From Paenibacillus lentus (lineage in GTDB: Bacteria > Bacillota > Bacilli > Paenibacillales > Paenibacillaceae): a DNA stretch of 64,000 nucleotides. The notes beneath the pieces were generated by a model. The model did not search any database, was not told where the DNA came from, and was given only the letters and a program-made list of their open reading frames with translations. Shown here piece by piece: positions 39,314 to 48,213 of the stretch (the first letter of the stretch is position 1; every line of letters starts with the position of its first letter). The stretch is from positions 3,658,001 through 3,722,000 of the forward strand of contig NZ_CP034248.1 in the NCBI RefSeq assembly GCF_003931855.1, in the 5' to 3' direction. The translations under genes and the position numbers were made by a program.

Positions 39314-41161
39314 ATGATTGTGAAAGGTCACCAAAAGCTTGTCAGTCTTCTGGTTGCCTTGGTTCTGGTGGGAATTCACTCCCCCCCTGTTTATGGAGAG
39401 AAATCATTGGTTAAAGCTACATGGATATGGCAAACGGATATGATTAGGGATGGCGGGGAGCAAATCCTCAGTTTTTCCCGTAATGAAGGCATTAACTTAA
39501 TTTACTTGCAGATCAATCGACAAATGCCGAGAGAAACGTACAAAAATTTTGTAAAACGTGCACATCAGGAGCAGATCAGGGTTCATGCCTTGGGAGGTGA
39601 TCCAAGATGGGCACTGACGGAACATCGGGATGACATGCTTGGATTAGCTGATTGGGTTATGAACTATAACGACAACGTATCGTCGGAAGGCCGATTCGAT
39701 GGCGTACATCTCGATATCGAACCGTATGTGCTTGCCCAGTGGGAAGACGATCATAATGCGATCATTTCATCCTGGGAAGGTAATCTAAAAGTATTTCTCG
39801 GCAAATTATCTGGATCAGGGCTAGAGCTAGGGATAGATATTCCCTTTTGGTTTGACGATTTCACCCTGCCGAATGGCACGAGCTTAAACGAGTGGCTCAT
39901 AAATGCTTTTGACCATGTGACGGTGATGGCTTATCGGAATCAAATTGATTCTGAGAATGGTATCATTATTCTCTCACAAGATGAACTTAAACTCGCCGAT
40001 AAGTTGGGAAAAAAAGTTTTGATTGCGGTGAATACCAAAGAGATGCCGCACGCAGTCCACACCACCTTTCATGGACACAGCAAGGAGCAAATGGAACAGA
40101 CACTGCAGCTATTATCTACTAATCTGAGCTCTCATTCCTCCTTTGTAGGACTAGCTATCCATGATATTCGAAATTGGAAAAATATGCACAAGGATGGCGC
40201 AGGAGATGACACGCCGCCTGAAGACTCCCCTTCTCCGAAACCGGTACCCGAACCTGAACCAGCGCCAGATCCGGCACCTGATTTAGAACCTGTACCGGTG
40301 CCTGAGCCGCAGCCTGAACCCGAACCAGTCAACTGGGTGCCTGAGGCAGATGCCGTTCTACGTGATCCGATCATAAGAGGCACCTATGTTTGGGAAGCTC
40401 ATGAGGTCATTGAGAACAGTCAGGAAATTCTTGATTTTGCGATGGAGAAACAACTGAATTGGCTATATGTGCGGTTAGATTTGCAACAGCCGTTCAGCTC
40501 ATACTCTTCATTTGTCAAGGAAGCAGCAGCAGCTGGAATCGAAGTGCATGCCTTAGGGGGAACACCAACTTGGGCATTAGAAGAGAATTTGCCATGGATT
40601 ATGAGGCTGGTCAATTACGTAAAAGACTATAACCGCGCAGTACAAGGGGATGAACGTTTTCATGGAATCCATGTAGACATTGAACCCTATGTACTCCCAG
40701 AATGGAGAACTGATCCGCAGCAAATCATTACCGAATGGACCTCAAATATGGATGTATTCGTTAATGAACTGAAAAAGGACTCCAATCTACAGGCAAGCAT
40801 GGATTTGGCAGTATGGCTAGATAAATACAAGGTTACGGGTGAAGACATGTCTCTTAGCAAGTGGATGATTGATCGTATGGATCATGTCTCTCTCATGGCC
40901 TTCCGGGATTCAGTCGAAGGATCCAATGGAATTATCGACGTTACCAAAGAAGAAATCGCGTTTGCGAATGAGCTAGGCAAGCCGATTTACATTTCGGTAG
41001 AAATGAAAGAAAGCCATGAAGGCCAGCATATTACCTTCCATGAGGAAGGGGCAGCCTACATGGAAGCAGAGCTTGCAAAGCTGCAGGAATTATTAAAGGA
41101 TTCCTCGTTTAAAGGAACCCTTGTACATGCCTACATCTATTGGAGGGACGCAAAGCCATAA
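39314..41161 (+). CDS. Secreted protein with two tandem TIM-barrel-like glycosidase-type domains
   Basis: A 615-residue exported protein. A signal peptide (about 1-28, ending VYG) is followed by two homologous halves, about 33-290 and 352-612, joined by a Pro/Glu/Asp-rich linker (about 296-345) of repeated PEP and PDP units. Each half repeats the same landmarks: VHALGGDPRWAL / VHALGGTPTWAL, FDGVHLDIEPYVL / FHGIHVDIEPYVL (Asp134, Glu136; Asp455, Glu457), DHVTVMAYR / DHVSLMAFR, and TTFHGHS / ITFHEEG. The DxE on a barrel strand recalls GH18/GH26-like active sites, but I do not recognise a named family. It probably acts on a polysaccharide outside the cell. The start ATG follows GGAGGGTAAACC. Confidence 0.85.
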   Translation: MIVKGHQKLVSLLVALVLVGIHSPPVYGEKSLVKATWIWQTDMIRDGGEQILSFSRNEGINLIYLQINRQMPRETYKNFVKRAHQEQIRVHALGGDPRWALTEHRDDMLGLADWVMNYNDNVSSEGRFDGVHLDIEPYVLAQWEDDHNAIISSWEGNLKVFLGKLSGSGLELGIDIPFWFDDFTLPNGTSLNEWLINAFDHVTVMAYRNQIDSENGIIILSQDELKLADKLGKKVLIAVNTKEMPHAVHTTFHGHSKEQMEQTLQLLSTNLSSHSSFVGLAIHDIRNWKNMHKDGAGDDTPPEDSPSPKPVPEPEPAPDPAPDLEPVPVPEPQPEPEPVNWVPEADAVLRDPIIRGTYVWEAHEVIENSQEILDFAMEKQLNWLYVRLDLQQPFSSYSSFVKEAAAAGIEVHALGGTPTWALEENLPWIMRLVNYVKDYNRAVQGDERFHGIHVDIEPYVLPEWRTDPQQIITEWTSNMDVFVNELKKDSNLQASMDLAVWLDKYKVTGEDMSLSKWMIDRMDHVSLMAFRDSVEGSNGIIDVTKEEIAFANELGKPIYISVEMKESHEGQHITFHEEGAAYMEAELAKLQELLKDSSFKGTLVHAYIYWRDAKP

Positions 41162-41184
41162 TGCATGCTAGCATCTCTCCTTCA

Positions 41185-41215
41185 CCCCTATGCTCCATAA
41201 AAGCATAGGGGTTCT
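41185..41215 (+). terminator. Terminator of the two-barrel protein gene
   Basis: CCCCTATGCT and AGCATAGGGG, a perfect 10-bp stem with a seven-base loop, followed by TTCTTAT. Confidence 0.85.
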
Positions 41216-41251
41216 TATCTGTTATAATCATCAATACTGAAAATTTGACTT

Positions 41252-41286
41252 CAAAAAAATAGACCGTCCTCTTAAGAAAACGGTCA
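41252..41286 (-). terminator. Terminator of treR (end of trehalose operon)
   Basis: On the minus strand GACCGTTTTC pairs with GAGGACGGTC and is followed by TATTTTTTT, just past the treR stop. Confidence 0.85.
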
Positions 41287-41298
41287 TAATCACTATAA

Positions 41299-42030
41299 CT
41301 ATGTCTCTGTCACAGAAATTCTTCTTGCAAAATCAACAAATTGGAACTTGTCCAGCCGATGTCTCGACTCCGTATATTGAAAAAGCGTCGTATCCTCCAG
41401 GTGAACATACCCCCGAACGACAACCACATGCGTATCATCTTTTAATTCCATGTACTGATGGTCCAAGTCTGTAGCTCTTTCCACGCATATCACTTTCTCT
41501 GCGTAGCTGATCTTCAGCAACAGCTCTTGTTCAAGATATTGATAAATGGAATCTGCGGCAATTTCCTTCGTCAGCTCTGGCACGACTTCGGCAAGCAAAT
41601 AATCGATATCCAGAATGATGCGCTCCCCGTCGATTTCTCTGGAGCGAATTACTTTCCAGATCGGCTGATCTGCTTCGATCCGCAATTCCTTTGCAATATC
41701 ATTGCCAGCCCGAACGCGTTCGGTAGCATGGACGATGGTCCGGCTCTTCTTGCCCAGTCGCTCGGACAGCTCTTTATAGCTAACCAGACCGGATATCGGA
41801 AATTTAAGCCTGCCGGTATCCAGAACGAAAGAACCCTTTCCTTTAATTTTATTGATATAACCGTTCTGAGCCAGCAGATTTAGCCCCTTACGCACGGTTT
41901 CTCTCGATATCTGGTAAGTTGCGGCCAACTCATTTTCTGAAGGCAACTTGCTTCCTGGCGGTAATACTCCTGTATCGATTTGTTCAGCGTAATCCTTGTA
42001 GAGATTCAAATATATATTATTCTTCATCAC
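41299..42030 (-). CDS. treR: Trehalose operon repressor TreR (GntR family)
   Basis: A 243-residue GntR/HutC-type repressor. Residues 1-72 are the winged helix (YKDYAEQIDTGVLPPGSKLP; YQISRETVRKGLNLLAQNGY), and 85-240 a UTRA ligand domain that senses trehalose-6-phosphate in B. subtilis TreR. It is the last gene of treA-treP-treR, downstream of treP by about 60 bp. It should bind the palindromes at 45880-45928 upstream of treA. It ends at its own terminator. Confidence 0.92.
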   Translation of the reverse strand: MMKNNIYLNLYKDYAEQIDTGVLPPGSKLPSENELAATYQISRETVRKGLNLLAQNGYINKIKGKGSFVLDTGRLKFPISGLVSYKELSERLGKKSRTIVHATERVRAGNDIAKELRIEADQPIWKVIRSREIDGERIILDIDYLLAEVVPELTKEIAADSIYQYLEQELLLKISYAEKVICVERATDLDHQYMELKDDTHVVVVRGYVHLEDTTLFQYTESRHRLDKFQFVDFARRISVTET

Positions 42031-42091
42031 CTGATCACCAACATTATTGTATCATGATTTACGGCAATGTCATTATATCCATTCCCTGTCC

Positions 42092-44089
42092 TCAGGACTC
42101 CAAAGAAAGCGAAACGCGAAGCACCGGTTCTTTGTTTTGAATCGCTGCTCCTTCATATTCCTTAGCCACCTGAATCCCTTTCTGGCCGTCTGGTACAATA
42201 ATCGGGGTAATCATCGGAAGTCCAGCTTGTTCAATACGCTCTTGATCGAACTCCAGCAGCAGCTGTCCTTTCGAAATGCTCGACCCAGTCTCTACATATG
42301 AAGTGAATCCTTCTCCTTTCAAGGAAACGGTGTTAATGCCGACATGAATCAATATTTGAATACCGTGTACATCCGTAAGAATCAAAGCATGCTTGCTCTT
42401 AATCAAATGCGCAACTGTTCCGTCAAAAGGAGCATAAACCTTACCTTCGGATGGTTTAATGGCAATGCCTTGACCCATTTGTTTCTCCGCAAAAGCTGGG
42501 TCAGGAACTTCAGACAACGGTACAATTTGTCCACTGATTGGAGCTGCGATTTCTATCATTCGCTGATTGGAGTTATTATTGTTCTCATTTGCAATGCGGT
42601 TTATAGTTGCATTCGTTTCTGTTTGTGGTTTCGCCACCATGCCGTCCGAACTGCTATGCACCTGTTGACTGGATTGTCTGGATACCTGATATCTACCGTA
42701 CAACAGCGTCCCTGTGAAGGGGATTACAAGCACAATGGCTATTCCTAAGAAGAAGACTCCCCATTGGTTCGGAAAGATCGATAAGAAACCAGGAATGCCG
42801 CCTACGCCAATCGAAGACGCAAGTACATTATTTAGAGCTAACAATACCCCCGCAATTCCAGAACCAATCATTCCAAAGATAAACGGATATCTGTGACGGA
42901 CATTCACGCCGAATATTGCTGGCTCGGTAACACCTAAGAAGGCCGAGATCGATGAAGTTACTGCTAATCCCTTAGCTTTTTGTTCTTTGGCAATAAACAT
43001 CATAGCCAGGGCTGCCGCACCCTGCGCAATATTGGCTAAGGCCAGCATCGGCCACAGAAATGTCCCGCCTTGACTGCCAATCAGTTGAATATCAACGGCT
43101 AGGAAAGTGTGATGCATTCCTGTAATAACAAGCAAGGAGTATAGGCCACCATAGATAAGACCTCCTAATGCCGTAAAGGATTCAAAAATGCTGACCAAGC
43201 CTGAAGTAAGGACGTTACCTATGGCAAAAGTGACCGGACCCACGACGATAAATGCAAGGAATCCGGTAACCAGCAAGGCTACAGGTGCCACAACAAGCAG
43301 CTTAATGGAATCATGCACTCGCTTGTTCAACAGCTTCTCTATCTTCGCTAATATATAAGCCGAGACAAGCACTGGCAATACCTGGCCCTGATAACCGATT
43401 TTCTCCACTTCAAATCCGAACAGATTCCACACCGGAACAGTACCTGCCAGCTTGGCATCGGCATATTGATAGGCGCTCATGAGATCCGGATTGACGAGAA
43501 TCAAACCTAATACGATACCTAGCAGCGGACTTCCACCAAATTGCCGAACCGCTGACCACCCGATCAGCACCGGCAGAAAAGTAAAGGCCGTACTTGCAAT
43601 CAGATTAATAATCGAAGCTACGTCTGCCCACTCTGGATGCACTTCAATTAAAGATTGACCTGGGTAAAAAATATCTGGCCCAGTCAATATATTATTAATT
43701 CCAAGAAGCAGACCTGCCATCACGATGGCGGGCAAAATCGGAATGAATATGTCGGCAAGCGTCTTAATTGCTCGTTGCAACGGGTTCTGTTTCTTACTCG
43801 CGAGCGTTTTTACATCATCCTTGGACGACCGAGCCCCACCGGTAAGATGAATCATCTCATTGTAGACTTGATCAACGAGCCCGGGCCCGATCACAACTTG
43901 AAATTGGCCTTGGGTGAAGAACTGTCCTTTTACGAGCTCATTTTCATCCAAAGCCTTGGAATCAACCTTACTTTCATCCGCAAGGGCAAATCGTAATCTG
44001 GTTACGCAATGCGTAGCGGCTTCAATATTATCTTTACCGCCAACGGCCTCAATGATCCGCTCTACATTTTTGCGATCTATGTTTGCCAT
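42092..44089 (-). CDS. treP: PTS trehalose-specific transporter EIIBC with fused EIIA
   Basis: A 665-residue membrane permease producing trehalose-6-phosphate. Order: EIIB (1-85, phospho-Cys28 in THCVTRLRF), EIIC (about 110-460, with SAFLGVTEPAIFGVNVRHRY), a Ser/Asn/Gln-rich flexible linker (about 470-515), and EIIA (about 520-650, phospho-His in IQILIHVGINTVSLKG). B. subtilis TreP lacks an EIIA domain and borrows one, so the fusion is notable. The start is the second of two ATGs, nine bases after AGGAG. It lies between treA and treR. Confidence 0.93.
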   Translation of the reverse strand: MANIDRKNVERIIEAVGGKDNIEAATHCVTRLRFALADESKVDSKALDENELVKGQFFTQGQFQVVIGPGLVDQVYNEMIHLTGGARSSKDDVKTLASKKQNPLQRAIKTLADIFIPILPAIVMAGLLLGINNILTGPDIFYPGQSLIEVHPEWADVASIINLIASTAFTFLPVLIGWSAVRQFGGSPLLGIVLGLILVNPDLMSAYQYADAKLAGTVPVWNLFGFEVEKIGYQGQVLPVLVSAYILAKIEKLLNKRVHDSIKLLVVAPVALLVTGFLAFIVVGPVTFAIGNVLTSGLVSIFESFTALGGLIYGGLYSLLVITGMHHTFLAVDIQLIGSQGGTFLWPMLALANIAQGAAALAMMFIAKEQKAKGLAVTSSISAFLGVTEPAIFGVNVRHRYPFIFGMIGSGIAGVLLALNNVLASSIGVGGIPGFLSIFPNQWGVFFLGIAIVLVIPFTGTLLYGRYQVSRQSSQQVHSSSDGMVAKPQTETNATINRIANENNNNSNQRMIEIAAPISGQIVPLSEVPDPAFAEKQMGQGIAIKPSEGKVYAPFDGTVAHLIKSKHALILTDVHGIQILIHVGINTVSLKGEGFTSYVETGSSISKGQLLLEFDQERIEQAGLPMITPIIVPDGQKGIQVAKEYEGAAIQNKEPVLRVSLSLES

Positions 44090-44140
44090 TATCATCGGCT
44101 CCTGACTTTTAAAAAATAGTAGTTCATATCATTAAATAAT

Positions 44141-45859
44141 TCAATTAACGGTGTTAATTAACCACATATATGAGCCAAATGGTGGCAACTTCACGCTAAC
44201 CGCTAATTCCGGCGCCTTTTCCGTATTGCCGAGGAGCAGCTCTTTTGAGCTTGCTGTCGATAGAGTTGCAGCGAACTTGACAGGAAGCTCGAATCGTACT
44301 TCATTTCGGCTAAAATTCGAGATAACAACTAGAGATTGCTCCTTATTTTTTCTTGTATAGGCATAGACCTGAGGATGTTGTTCATCAAGACGAGTGTATA
44401 TACCGTCCGTCAGCACCACGAGATTTTTACGCAGCTCGATTAATTTCCTGTAGTGATGATATATCGATTTCGGATCTTCCACCTGCGACCGCGCATTGAT
44501 GGTTGGATAACGCTCATCGATCTTAATCCAAGGGGTACCCGTCGTAAAACCTGCCTGCTCGCTATCGTCCCACAGCATTGGCAGACGTGAGTTATCTCTA
44601 GAACGTACCCGTACGATATGGGCTGCCTCTTCTGCCGTTTTTCCTCTTTGTTGAAGAATTTCATACATATTACGCGATTCGATGTCGCGAAATTCCGAGA
44701 TGTCGCCCCATTTTGGATCAGGCATTCCTATTTCTTCACCCTGATAAACATAAGGCGTCCCCTGTAAGCCGTGAAGTGTGGTAGCTAGAAGCTTAGCGCT
44801 TTCCACCCGGTATTCGTCATCGTCGGTAAACCTTGTGAGTGCTCTTGGTTGGTCGTGATTGTTCAAGAATAGCGCATTCCAGCCTCCGCCCTGCTGCATG
44901 CCGATTTGCCAATCAGAGAGCAGCTGCTTCAGCTCCTCAAAATCATACGGCTTTAACTCCCATTTTTGACCATTCGGATAATCCACCTTCAAATGGTGGA
45001 AATTGAAAGTCATGGAGAATTCATTCTCCTCAGGCTTCGAGTAACAAATACAATGCTCTAACGTCGTGGATGACATTTCTCCTACCGTAACCAGATTATA
45101 GGGCCTGAACACTTTTTCATTCAGCTCTTTCACGTATTCATGAACACGAGGCCCATCCGTATAGAATCTGCGGCCATCTCCAGGAGGAATGGAACCGTCA
45201 TCATTCGGAAATCGCTGATCCTTGGAAATCAAGTTAATGACATCCATACGGAACCCGCTTACACCTTTCTCCGCCCAGAAGGTAAGTATATCCACGACCT
45301 CTTGTCTAACCTTCTTGTTCTCCCAATTCAGATCCGCTTGCGTTTTATCGAACAGTGTTAAGAAATATTGCCCTGTTCCTTCATCATACTGCCATGCGGA
45401 ACCGCCGAATTTAGATTGCCAATTATTTGGCGGACCTCCGTCTGGGGCTGGATCCTTCCAAATATAATAGTCGCGATAGGCGTTATTCCGAGACGATTTC
45501 GCCTCTTTGAACCATCGATGCTCAGTGGATGAATGATTCACCACTATATCAATCATCAAGTGCATGTCTCTAATTTTTAGCTCACGTACAAGTTCGTCAA
45601 AATCTTCCATTGTGCCAAATGCTGGATCGATGTTGTAATAATCCGCTACATCGTAACCGTTATCATTTTGCGGAGATACATAAACAGGCTGCAGCCATAC
45701 AATATCGATCCCTAATCCTTTTATATAATCCAGCTTCTCAGTAACTCCACGAATATCTCCTGTTCCCCGGCCGGTCGTATCCTTAAAGCTCTTTGGGTAT
45801 ACTTGATAAACTGTTGAAGTTTTCCACCAATCTTGAGGTTGGTTTCCCTTAATCTGCAC
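44141..45859 (-). CDS. treA: Trehalose-6-phosphate hydrolase (GH13)
   Basis: A 572-residue cytoplasmic enzyme that splits trehalose-6-phosphate into glucose and glucose-6-phosphate. GH13 motifs: DIVVNHSS (region I), GFRMDVINLISKD with the nucleophile Asp (II), VTVGEMSS with the acid/base Glu (III), and FLNNHDQPR (IV). KTSTVYQVYPKSFKDTTGRG at the N-terminus is typical of the TreA/TreC subfamily. It is the first gene of the operon, behind a promoter flanked by two TreR operators. The ATG follows GGGGAGGGAAGCTTCGTGC, a long spacing. Confidence 0.95.
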   Translation of the reverse strand: MQIKGNQPQDWWKTSTVYQVYPKSFKDTTGRGTGDIRGVTEKLDYIKGLGIDIVWLQPVYVSPQNDNGYDVADYYNIDPAFGTMEDFDELVRELKIRDMHLMIDIVVNHSSTEHRWFKEAKSSRNNAYRDYYIWKDPAPDGGPPNNWQSKFGGSAWQYDEGTGQYFLTLFDKTQADLNWENKKVRQEVVDILTFWAEKGVSGFRMDVINLISKDQRFPNDDGSIPPGDGRRFYTDGPRVHEYVKELNEKVFRPYNLVTVGEMSSTTLEHCICYSKPEENEFSMTFNFHHLKVDYPNGQKWELKPYDFEELKQLLSDWQIGMQQGGGWNALFLNNHDQPRALTRFTDDDEYRVESAKLLATTLHGLQGTPYVYQGEEIGMPDPKWGDISEFRDIESRNMYEILQQRGKTAEEAAHIVRVRSRDNSRLPMLWDDSEQAGFTTGTPWIKIDERYPTINARSQVEDPKSIYHHYRKLIELRKNLVVLTDGIYTRLDEQHPQVYAYTRKNKEQSLVVISNFSRNEVRFELPVKFAATLSTASSKELLLGNTEKAPELAVSVKLPPFGSYMWLINTVN

Positions 45860-45879
45860 GAAGCTTCCCTCCCCTTCAT

Positions 45880-45893
45880 CTTGTATATACAGG
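45880..45893 (-). promoter_or_regulatory. TreR operator 1
   Basis: CTTGTATATACAGG, a near-palindrome equivalent to the B. subtilis TreR site (TTGTATATACAA). It is 16 bp downstream of the -10 box and upstream of the treA ribosome site. Confidence 0.85.
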
Positions 45894-45908
45894 TCGCGCT
45901 TAAGTTAT

Positions 45909-45935
45909 ATTATACCTGTATATACAGGCTGTCAA
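45909..45935 (-). promoter_or_regulatory. treA promoter containing TreR operator 2
   Basis: Minus-strand TTGACA (45930-45935) and TATAAT (45909-45914) with a short 15-bp spacer that is almost entirely the perfect palindrome CCTGTATATACAGG (45915-45928). TreR bound here would cover the promoter; with operator 1 it is centred 35 bp away, allowing cooperative binding. Confidence 0.85.
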
Positions 45936-46028
45936 CCTATAAATATAAATACCCACTTTTTACTAAAGAGACTAATATTTTTGGTTAGAATTAAAAAAGT
46001 ATACAGCACCGCACATTCACAAATATGA

Positions 46029-46055
46029 CAAAAAAGCCTTCCCTAGGGGAAGGCT
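46029..46055 (-). terminator. Terminator upstream of the trehalose operon, downstream of AlkC gene
   Basis: AGCCTTCCC and GGGAAGGCT with a short loop, followed on the minus strand by TTTTTT. Confidence 0.85.
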
Positions 46056-46081
46056 CTGCTGCTCTTTATGTTTCCGTTCTT

Positions 46082-46222
46082 TCAAATGTAATTTTCGATT
46101 TTCGATGCCTTTTTGGGATCGCCACTAATTCGATGAGAAGAAGCCTGCTGAAATTGATCTGCCATTTGAGCTAAATGTGCAGAAACCGCAATCTGTTTAC
46201 GGAAATGAGGTTGCCGATTTGT
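46082..46222 (-). pseudogene. Unidentified C-terminal coding remnant
   Basis: A 47-codon open stretch without a start codon, containing HFRKQIAVSAHLAQMADQFQ and SGDPKKASKIENYI before a TGA. It is in a different frame from the AlkC-like gene immediately upstream and looks like a real protein end. It may be what is left of another gene, or the original end of the upstream frame after a frameshift. No family recognised. Confidence 0.3.
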
Positions 46223-46236
46223 TTAGGATGAATCGC

Positions 46237-47346
46237 CTATGACGGAGACACAAGCTGAATGGACGCTGATGCTACCTCACGCCCATTAACCAGCAGAACA
46301 ATCCGGTGTTGGCCAGGATAATGGCGGCGGGTGGTCAGATCCTTCCAGCTATGTTCCCGCGAGCCTTCAAGTTGAGCTCCTCCGGGCAAGTCTCTATCTG
46401 CCAAACGGAATAATTTGCGCGAAGTCAGGCCATTAGCTTTTACAAAATCGATGCCGTATTCGATGCGAACGCGTACAGGACTATTTTCGCGAAATTGAAT
46501 GGTATAGTTCAGCATGCTGCTCTCGCCAATCTTCAATACATCTTGGTCGACGGATAGAGAAACGGAAGTTATAAGTTCTTCTATATCAACCGACTCTGTG
46601 TAACCAAATAACTTCATGATTTCGGGTTCCGCTTTACGAATCATTGTGCGGCAACCATGACGTACGATCCAATCGGTGTCCGGATTGTCACCTAGCCACT
46701 CACGAGCGAGACCTATAACGACCGCGGGATGATCTTTAGCGATATCATTTAAATTATTGGCAACGCTTTTGCGGACATATAGCGATGAATCGGCCTTCAG
46801 CTGCTCAAGCAATGCCAACACAGGACTCGGATCACGTTTAAACATGGGCAAGGCCTGTCCCCAGGGCAAGCGTGGTCGACAGCCCTCACTGGCAAGACGG
46901 CGTACATGCTCGTTAGAATGCTTGGCCCAAACCATCATTTGCTGCATCATCCGTTCGGGCTCACGCAGCAGAAATTTGCGAACCGCAAACTCGGCGGATG
47001 ACTTCGAAGTAAACCGTTCCAATGCTTGCATAGAGAGTTCCCAATGCTCGTTCGATTGACCATGGACTTCAACATAATCTGGAAAAAACAAATAGGGAAA
47101 TCCGACGCATTCCTCGTCTATCATATAAAGAATTTGAAGGGCCTCTTCATAATTGTCGGGAAGATGCTGTCCCAACGTAGAGCTGATACGGCGTATTCTA
47201 TCTTTAAGCTCTAGTTCATTCCAGGGATCAATCATTACGTCCTCAATAAATCTGCCAGGATCAAAGCTGCTATAAGCTTTCTGCATTTTGTTGCCGAATT
47301 GATATAGAAAATCTACGTTATACATCGATTTTAATGACTCAGCCAT
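46237..47346 (-). CDS. AlkC-type DNA alkylation repair protein (HEAT-like repeat plus Ig-like domain)
   Basis: A 369-residue protein of the COG4335/AlkC group of alkylpurine DNA glycosylases. The HEAT-like solenoid spans about 1-255 and has the marker WAKHSNEHVRRLASEGCRPR followed by LPWG; further repeats include SLYVRKSVANNLNDIAKDHP and HGCRTMIRK. The last 105 residues are beta-rich, consistent with the Ig-like domain that AlkC uses to grip DNA. It would excise 3-methyladenine-type lesions. It has its own terminator and no SOS box seen. An out-of-frame remnant (46082-46222) follows its stop. Confidence 0.87.
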   Translation of the reverse strand: MAESLKSMYNVDFLYQFGNKMQKAYSSFDPGRFIEDVMIDPWNELELKDRIRRISSTLGQHLPDNYEEALQILYMIDEECVGFPYLFFPDYVEVHGQSNEHWELSMQALERFTSKSSAEFAVRKFLLREPERMMQQMMVWAKHSNEHVRRLASEGCRPRLPWGQALPMFKRDPSPVLALLEQLKADSSLYVRKSVANNLNDIAKDHPAVVIGLAREWLGDNPDTDWIVRHGCRTMIRKAEPEIMKLFGYTESVDIEELITSVSLSVDQDVLKIGESSMLNYTIQFRENSPVRVRIEYGIDFVKANGLTSRKLFRLADRDLPGGAQLEGSREHSWKDLTTRRHYPGQHRIVLLVNGREVASASIQLVSPS

Positions 47347-47420
47347 TACTAATCTCCCTTACGAACTTATAAACTTATTTAGAATTATACTCTGTTTTTA
47401 TATCTTTTCGAGTGTTTAAT

Positions 47421-48041
47421 CTATTTCACCGAAACTCCTCGAAAAGCATCATTCCAGTACGAATCCCGCCAAGCTTCATCATCGATTTCTAGATTTACGT
47501 CTACACCGCAAATGCCATCATCTAACCAATCATGTTCAACGAGTCTAGCTTCCTTCGTATAATTAATGATTAGAAGAGTCACCTTGCCTTTAACTAGCGA
47601 AGCCAGACTATCTCTCAAGCGTATCGCTTCCTCATAGCTGCAGCGCTCACGGACAAACAATGCCGAGTCGCTCTGGGAAGCCAAGCTAATAAAGCGGCTG
47701 ATGCGTCGATCCAATTTCGCTTTAAAATCATTATAATTAGTGATCATCTGATTATCGCCGGAACAAGGAAAATCGTGAAAGGAATGGGCGTTGTACACTG
47801 TATCCTTAACCGAAAAAAATCCATTATGCTTGCCGAGAATTTCTAAATTCCGTTCTTCCATATACCCATGGAATCGTTGATCTAACAAACGAATGACATC
47901 TTTTACTTCATGAATAATCACCCAATCAATGGGTGCTGAGAAAGTTCGGAGCGATAATCTCTTCAATTGGTAAGCAACCATGCAATTATAACCAAGGCTC
48001 ATCACGAAATCATACGGGCGCTGCATTTCAGATCGTCTCAT
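47421..48041 (-). CDS. DUF1796 family protein (putative papain-like cysteine peptidase)
   Basis: A 206-residue cytoplasmic protein with the DUF1796 signature: SLGYNCMVAYQLKRLSLRTF followed by SAPIDWV, with the putative catalytic Cys in the YNC motif, and AHSFHDFP containing the candidate His. The family is common in Bacillota, often beside glycosyltransferases or in capsule clusters; activity has not been shown here. The ATG has GGGAGGTATAAAC upstream. A stand-alone gene between AlkC and UbiD. Confidence 0.83.
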   Translation of the reverse strand: MRRSEMQRPYDFVMSLGYNCMVAYQLKRLSLRTFSAPIDWVIIHEVKDVIRLLDQRFHGYMEERNLEILGKHNGFFSVKDTVYNAHSFHDFPCSGDNQMITNYNDFKAKLDRRISRFISLASQSDSALFVRERCSYEEAIRLRDSLASLVKGKVTLLIINYTKEARLVEHDWLDDGICGVDVNLEIDDEAWRDSYWNDAFRGVSVK

Positions 48042-48163
48042 GTTTATACCTCCCTATGAATACCGATTACTAATATCATATTCACGCCTGATATAATGAA
48101 CTAGATATTCGTAGGGTGGCAAACAAATATTTTTAGTAGAGTAGATTCATCGTTTAATGCAAA

Positions 48164-48194
48164 TAAAACTCCTGTCTCTTAAAAAGACAGGAGC
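48164..48194 (-). terminator. Terminator of the UbiD gene
   Basis: CTCCTGTCT and AGACAGGAG with a T-rich loop; on the minus strand followed by TTTTATTT. Confidence 0.85.
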
Positions 48195-48213
48195 TTCATA
48201 TCCTGAATCAATT

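Noticed and set aside
40132-40383. Gly/Ser/Thr-repeat protein on the minus strand
   Set aside because: It is the complement of the Pro/Glu linker codons of the two-barrel protein, so the repeat is a by-product.
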